NCBI RefSeq assembly: GCF_018732085.1
Contig: NZ_CP076103.1
Coordinates: 806,001-870,000 of the forward strand
Source: Lysobacter capsici
GTDB lineage: Bacteria; Pseudomonadota; Gammaproteobacteria; Xanthomonadales; Xanthomonadaceae
Reading direction: 5' to 3'
DNA length: 64,000 nucleotides
Shown here: positions 63,863-64,000 of the stretch, piece after piece
Position numbering within the stretch: position 1 is the stretch's first letter
Layout of the letters: each line of letters opens with the position of its first letter
Made by a program: the position numbers and the translations under genes
The notes under the pieces: generated by a model
What the model saw: only the letters and a program-made list of their open reading frames with translations
The model's database searches: none
What the model was told of the DNA's origin: nothing

Positions 63863-64000
63863 TGCTTTGCGGTGTAGATCCGGATTCGCGCTCGTGCTCG
63901 CGCGCCGACTTTTGTACGACCAAGCCGCAGCGCAAACGCAGCCCGGTTCTCGGCGCCGATGCCCCAACCACGGCGCAAACGTCACCGAGCTCTCAGCGCC

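Overview
The window looks like chromosomal DNA of a high-GC gammaproteobacterium of the Xanthomonadaceae, most like Lysobacter. The grounds are base composition, gene content (efflux, reb, atp, aceF-lpd genes) and dense small palindromic and heptad (GGGAATC/GGGATTC) repeats between genes. No rRNA gene, canonical tRNA, CRISPR array or complete insertion sequence was seen.

Layout. 1-4.9 kb: the 3' end of an RHS polymorphic-toxin gene, a candidate immunity gene and a run of small or decayed membrane genes. 4.9-11.4 kb: an RND efflux operon with its TetR regulator as last gene. 11.4-15.1 kb: a 33-unit heptad array, a MocR regulator divergent from an EamA transporter, and a small gene. 15.3-19.6 kb (minus strand): an RNA-repair type locus made of structured RNA, two abutting tRNA-like elements, slipin, a conserved partner protein and RtcB ligase; both distal genes carry lesions. 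20-25 kb: isochorismatase-like and ABM genes divergent from an Lrp regulator, a polysaccharide deacetylase, and an ECF sigma factor with a membrane partner. 25.1-32.5 kb: an R-body (reb) cluster with its own sigma factor, three RebB proteins, a fourth RebB-like protein, a large adenosine-deaminase-like protein, two accessory proteins and a Crp/Fnr regulator. 33-43.7 kb: tesA divergent from ybbA-ybbP, then rsmC-rsuA-HAD, DUF1415, yajQ and an alcohol dehydrogenase. 43.7-55.9 kb: repeats, transporters, a VOC protein, outer-membrane proteins and aceF plus lpdA without aceE. 56-63.6 kb: the complete atpIBEFHAGDC operon.

The two most interesting systems are the RtcB/slipin locus, whose leader contains two tRNA-like RNAs with intact elbows but a 13-nt anticodon arm instead of 17, and the R-body cluster built around a 763-residue adenosine-deaminase-like protein. 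Repeat invasion is also notable: heptad inverted elements occupy four consecutive spacers of the atp operon, and one palindromic element is translated in frame inside lpdA. All calls come from reading the sequence by eye; no database search was run.
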